Below, in pieces: positions 60,425 through 64,000 of a stretch of DNA of 64,000 nt (within the stretch, counting starts at the first letter, position 1; each line of letters opens with the position of its first letter). Source of the DNA: Fimbriiglobus ruber (GTDB taxonomy: Bacteria; Planctomycetota; Planctomycetia; Gemmatales; Gemmataceae); the NCBI RefSeq assembly GCF_002197845.1, contig NZ_NIDE01000003.1:248001-312000 (forward strand), written 5' to 3'. The notes beneath the pieces are model-generated. The model saw only the letters and a program-made list of their open reading frames with translations. It was not told the DNA's origin and made no database searches. The position numbers and the translations under genes are program-made.

Positions 60425-61970
60425 TGTTGAAACACATTAGAAATGTCCGGCCTTAACTCGTTAGAAATGTCCTCCTTGTTCATGCCAAGGAGGACGTATG
60501 TCTACCGAGCTACAAGATTGGGGCATTCTAGCCATGAGTCAGCGCGAGCGTGACGTTTTGGCGATTCTGAAGGCGGTGGTATCGGGAGATCGGACGGTTA
60601 CGGAAGCCGCTGGTTTGTTGAAGTTGAGCGCGCGTCAGGTCCGGCGACTGAAGGGCAAACTGAAGACCCAGGGTGACAGCGCCCTGGTGCATGGCCTTCG
60701 AGGTCAGCCGTCGAATCGCTGCCTGGAAGCCAAGCTGCGAACGCAGGTGCTGGCGGCGTACCGCCAGCGTTACCGCGACTTCGGCCCCACCTTCGCGTGC
60801 GAGAAGTTGGCGGAAGAAGGGTTGAAGGTGGGCGTCGAAACGCTGCGTCGCTGGTTGCTGGCCGAGGGCTTGTGGGAACGCCAACGTCGCCGTGACCCGC
60901 ATCGCAGTCGTCGGCCGCGACGGGCTTGTTTGGGCGAGTTGGTGCAGATGGACGCCTCGGTGCATGAGTGGCTGGAGGGTCGCGGCGAGACGATCGTTCT
61001 GATCACCATGATCGATGACGCCACCAGCCGCGTCGAAGCGAAGTTTTACCGGCATGGGAGCGTGGAATCGCACCTGGATTTGTTGGGGATCTGGCTGCGG
61101 AAATACGGCCGACCGCTGGCGGTTTACACGGATCGACACAGCATCTTCGAGCCGCACGAGAAGGGACGTCCGCTCGCCGATCCCGACGCGCAAACGCAGT
61201 TTGGCCGAGCGCTCGGCGAACTGGCCATAGAGTTGATTCGGGCGCACAGTCCCCAGGCGAAGGGACGTGTCGAGCGTTCGTTTGGCACGGCTCAGGATCG
61301 GTGGGTCAAGGAACTGCGGTTGGCCAAGGTCACGACCTGCGAGGACGCCAACGCGTTGTTGGCGAAACTCCTTCCCGACCACAACAAGCGGTTCGCCAAG
61401 CCGGCGCGTCAGCCAAACGATGCCCATCGACCGTTGGGTCGAGATCACAAGCTGGCGTCGATCCTGTCGATTCAGAGCGAGCGGGTGGTGAGCAACGACT
61501 ACGTGGTGCGTTTCGCGAATACGTTCTACCAATTGTTGCCGCCAGCGTACCCGGGAGAGCGTGGCGGCCGGGTGGTGATTGAGCAGAGACTGGATGGGAC
61601 GCTGCACATTCGGTTCGGGAAGCGTCATTTGCCGTACCAGGAGATCACCGTGGGGGGCAGCCTTGGGGGCTCTGCCCCCAAACCCCCGGAGTTTAGCGCA
61701 TCAGCGGCCGATGCCAGTGCGGAGACGACGGGACGGGAGCCGGTCAAGGACTCCCGTCCCGCGGGCATGCAGCCGACTGCCGGACGCTCGGGTCGCACTC
61801 CTGCGGAGCCCTATCCTTCCGGCGGCGAGGAGGTAGATAACCCGAAGCGATCGTACCGTCCAGCTCCAAATCATCCTTGGCGAAAACGTCTATGATGAGT
61901 GGAAATATGTCCCGGGGGGAGGACATTTCTATTGGGGCCAAACCCCGGACATTTCTAATGGGGCGTGACA
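60425..61970 (+). mobile_element. IS1202-type insertion sequence
   Basis: 1546 bp, ends starting TGTTGAAACACATTAGAAATG-type and its inverse (right end complements TGTCACGCCCCATTAGAAAT). Each end carries two TTAGAAATGTCC-like motifs (right inner copy is TAGAAATGTCC after an A), suggestive of paired transposase sites. A 17-bp direct duplication GAACAAAACTACCGACC flanks it (60408-60424 and 61971-61987), the length reported for the ISTde1 subgroup of the IS1202 family. Confidence 0.85.
60498..61895 (+). CDS. IS1202/ISNCY-type transposase
   Basis: 465 residues from ATG 60498 (ATG 60534 is alternative: MSQRERDVLAILK). N-terminal helix-turn-helix (EAAGLLKLSARQVRRLK ... GLRGQPSNR), then a DDE/rve core with LVQMDASVHEWLEG, VYTDRHSIFEP and the region ...HSPQAKGRVERSFGT. 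The order and these motifs are typical of the ISNCY/IS1202 group. The C-terminal tail (after HLPYQEI) is a long Ser/Pro-rich stretch with a GC palindrome (GGGGGCTCTGCCCCC), perhaps from a small repeat inserted in the 3' end. Confidence 0.9.
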   Translation: MSTELQDWGILAMSQRERDVLAILKAVVSGDRTVTEAAGLLKLSARQVRRLKGKLKTQGDSALVHGLRGQPSNRCLEAKLRTQVLAAYRQRYRDFGPTFACEKLAEEGLKVGVETLRRWLLAEGLWERQRRRDPHRSRRPRRACLGELVQMDASVHEWLEGRGETIVLITMIDDATSRVEAKFYRHGSVESHLDLLGIWLRKYGRPLAVYTDRHSIFEPHEKGRPLADPDAQTQFGRALGELAIELIRAHSPQAKGRVERSFGTAQDRWVKELRLAKVTTCEDANALLAKLLPDHNKRFAKPARQPNDAHRPLGRDHKLASILSIQSERVVSNDYVVRFANTFYQLLPPAYPGERGGRVVIEQRLDGTLHIRFGKRHLPYQEITVGGSLGGSAPKPPEFSASAADASAETTGREPVKDSRPAGMQPTAGRSGRTPAEPYPSGGEEVDNPKRSYRPAPNHPWRKRL

Positions 61971-62096
61971 GAACAAAACTACCGACCTCGACCAGGCCCG
62001 GAGCATCGGTCAAACTGGCAGTCGCAGTAATCGAGACGCCTGCGCGCCAGACCGAACGGTAATTTTCCGGGTTTCGCGCGCCACGGAGGGTCGGAC

Positions 62097-62294
62097 GTGT
62101 TGTGTCATCGCTGCTACGGTACCCGATCTATCGTCGTGAACGGCCAGCGCGTGCCGTGCCCCGAGTGCGGGGCGATGGGCGAGGTCCATTGCTGCGACGG
62201 GCTACAGTCTCAACCCGACCCCGACCCCGAACTCACATCCCACCCGCAACCGTGTGCCACTCGCACGGGAGACCGGCCACCGAGCCGATTTTGA
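62097..62294 (+). CDS. small zinc-ribbon protein
   Basis: 65 residues from GTG 62097 (GGAGG about 8 nt upstream). Two CxxC-type pairs (CHRC and CPEC) with HCCDGL after them form a zinc-ribbon-like fold; the tail is Pro-rich. Such short CxxC proteins often act as zinc-binding accessory factors; function unknown. It lies 80 nt before the sulfatase gene. Confidence 0.7.
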   Translation: MLCHRCYGTRSIVVNGQRVPCPECGAMGEVHCCDGLQSQPDPDPELTSHPQPCATRTGDRPPSRF

Positions 62295-62373
62295 GCGCTT
62301 TCCCAATCCCTATGGCGGCAATCCGGCTCGTGACCTCTGGAATCGCATCAGCCGGTGGATTACTTTCGGGAGC

Positions 62374-63828
62374 ATGAACACGCTCCACATTCTCCGGCCG
62401 ATTTTGGCCGTCGCCTTCGCACTCTTTCTGACCGCGCCGATCCTCGGGGCGGGCGCGCCGGAAACAAACACCTTGCCGAACATCGTCGTGATCTTCACCG
62501 ACGATCAGGGGTACGGCGACGTGGGCTGTTACGGGGCGAAGGGGTTCGCCACGCCGAACCTCGACAAGATGGCGAAGGACGGCATCCGCTTCACGGACTT
62601 CTACGTTTCCCAGCCGGTCTGCTCGGCGAGCCGGTCGTCGCTATTGACCGGGTGCTACGCGAACCGCATCGGCATCCACGGCGCCCTCGGGCCGAACGCC
62701 CGGCACGGGATCAGTGCCAACGAAACGACCCTCGCCGAAGTACTGAAGAGCAAAAAGTACGCGACGGCCGCCATTGGGAAGTGGCACCTGGGCCACCACC
62801 CGCAGTTCCTGCCGACCCGTCACGGCTTCGACTCGTATTTCGGCCTCCCATACTCCAACGACATGTGGCCGTATCACCCGACCAACAAAGCGTACCCGCC
62901 GCTGCCGCTGATCGAAAACGAAACGCCTGCCATTACGAACGTCACCGCGGCGGATCAGGCCCAGCTGACCACGCAGTACACCGAGAAAGCGGTCTCGTTT
63001 ATCCGGAAGAACAAGGACCACCCATTCTTCCTGTACGTCGCCCACTCGATGCCGCACGTGCCGCTGTACGTCAGCGACAAGTTTAAGGGGAAATCGGAAA
63101 ACGGTTTATTCGGCGACGTGATCATGGAGATCGACTGGTCGGTGGGCGAGATCCTGAAAGCCCTCGACGACGCCAAGGTGACCGACAACACGCTGGTGAT
63201 CTTTTCGTGCGACAATGGTCCGTGGCTGAGCTACGGCAACCACTGCGGAACGGCCGGTCCGTTGCGCGAGGGCAAGGGGACGGTCTGGGAAGGCGGGGTG
63301 AGGGAGCCGTTCATCGCCCGGTGGCCCGGGAAGATTCCGCCCGGCAGCGTCTGCCACGAGCCGGCGATGACCATCGACGTTCTCCCGACGGTCGCGAAGA
63401 TCGTCGGCGCGAAGCTCCCGGATCACAAGATCGACGGCCTGGACATCGGCCCGTTGCTAACGGCCGTGCCCGGGGCGAAGTGTCCGCACGAGGCGTTCTA
63501 CTTCTACTACGGCACCAACGAACTCCGGGCGGTCCGCAGCGGCGATTGGAAAGTGATGTTGCCGCAAAACTACCAGACATTGAAGGGCCGGGAGCCGGGC
63601 AAAGACGGGAAACCTGGCGCCTACCAACAGGTGAAGATCGTCGAGCCCGAACTGTACAACCTGAAAGCAGACATGGGTGAAACGAAGAACGTAGCGGCGG
63701 CCCACCCGGATGTGCTGAAGAAGATGCTCGCTTACGCGGAGCAGGCCCGCGAAGACATGGGCGACGCGCTCACCCGCCGCAAGGGCAAGAACAGTCGCGA
63801 GCCGGGGCGGTTGCCGGAGAAGAAGTAG
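62374..63828 (+). CDS. secreted type I sulfatase
   Basis: 484 residues from ATG 62374, where the signal peptide begins (residues 1-24, ...[13 protein letters not shown]); the longer frame to 62254 is not needed. Sulfatase core: [18 protein letters not shown] (metal-binding Asp pair), the modification site CSASR (Cys83, converted to formylglycine) and [17 protein letters not shown]-type regions [15 protein letters not shown] follow. Removes sulfate from polysaccharides or other esters in the periplasm or outside the cell. Planctomycetes carry many such genes; substrate unknown. Preceded by the zinc-ribbon gene. Confidence 0.94.
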   Translation: MNTLHILRPILAVAFALFLTAPILGAGAPETNTLPNIVVIFTDDQGYGDVGCYGAKGFATPNLDKMAKDGIRFTDFYVSQPVCSASRSSLLTGCYANRIGIHGALGPNARHGISANETTLAEVLKSKKYATAAIGKWHLGHHPQFLPTRHGFDSYFGLPYSNDMWPYHPTNKAYPPLPLIENETPAITNVTAADQAQLTTQYTEKAVSFIRKNKDHPFFLYVAHSMPHVPLYVSDKFKGKSENGLFGDVIMEIDWSVGEILKALDDAKVTDNTLVIFSCDNGPWLSYGNHCGTAGPLREGKGTVWEGGVREPFIARWPGKIPPGSVCHEPAMTIDVLPTVAKIVGAKLPDHKIDGLDIGPLLTAVPGAKCPHEAFYFYYGTNELRAVRSGDWKVMLPQNYQTLKGREPGKDGKPGAYQQVKIVEPELYNLKADMGETKNVAAAHPDVLKKMLAYAEQAREDMGDALTRRKGKNSREPGRLPEKK

Positions 63829-63839
63829 CCGTACCGAAA

Positions 63840-64000
63840 TGTTGCTCTGGGCTGAAAACCAAGCGTCCCAGGGCGTTGCCCTGGGCTGAGAACCACCAGT
63901 CCTTCGGACTGAAAACCAATGGGTGGGTCTGCCGGCAGCCGGGGGATGCCTCGGTCTGCGGCTCGTCGCCCTTCTTCACCCCAACGGGGTGACGGTTCTC
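63840..64000. repeat. intergenic repeat region at window end
   Basis: Short imperfect units (CTGGGCTGAAAACCA at 63847, CTGGGCTGAGAACCA at 63882, CGGACTGAAAACCA at 63914) repeat downstream of the sulfatase. No gene is recognised before the window ends. Confidence 0.55.

Noticed and set aside
63770-63979. Minus-strand 69-codon frame at the window end
   Set aside because: Covers the sulfatase 3' end and the terminal repeats; no motif or ribosome site.

Overview
The window reads as chromosomal DNA of a high-GC planctomycete of the Gemmata type (family Gemmataceae inferred, genus not determinable). Pointers are a secreted sulfatase, a Tat-exported DUF1501 protein, a DUF1559 prepilin-like protein, membrane Ser/Thr kinases sharing an N-terminal module, an ECF sigma/anti-sigma pair, very large secreted proteins, and many insertion sequences and intergenic palindromes. 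No rRNA, tRNA or CRISPR array was recognised. No replication origin was seen.

Layout. 1-9.5 kb: two coupled giant secreted, membrane-anchored proteins, the second looking like two units fused. 9.6-15.2 kb: S9 peptidase, DUF21/CBS membrane protein, MBL-fold hydrolase, a 0.6 kb repeat region holding a MITE, and a soluble histidine kinase. 15.3-18.2 kb: an AT-rich PD-(D/E)XK nuclease-like gene broken by two IS5-type elements; removing both restores one open frame. 18.4-25.6 kb: comEC, tyrS, yraN and the rpsP-trmD-rplS cluster (rimM missing), then a TMEM175-like channel. 26-34.7 kb: two membrane Ser/Thr kinases and an ECF sigma / zinc-finger anti-sigma / CxxCH-protein operon. 34.9-42.4 kb: a secreted protein, DUF1501, an ISKra4-type element with a frameshift site, and a DUF1559 gene killed by a frameshift and by an ISH3-like element. 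42.5-46.7 kb: a sigma-54 two-component pair and a lineage-specific protein whose gene lies between ~97-bp direct repeats. 47-50.4 kb: an unrecognised pair, a small DNA-binding-like protein followed by an 805-aa P-loop ATPase with an unassigned C-terminal domain; this is my best candidate for an undescribed system. 50.6-58.8 kb: folC, a GT-C membrane protein, a CPBP protease, and an ABC-dependent glycan synthesis/export operon. 59.2-64 kb: an orphan beta-class DNA methyltransferase, a long palindrome, an IS1202-type element with a 17-bp target duplication, a tiny zinc-ribbon protein and a sulfatase.

Functional themes are envelope biology (giant proteins, glycan export, sulfatase, DUF1501, kinases, sigma/anti-sigma), housekeeping (translation, folate, tRNA modification) and heavy genome remodelling: five insertion sequences, one MITE, four long intergenic palindromes and at least two genes broken by insertion. 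Functional assignments rest on motifs read by eye; no database search was run.
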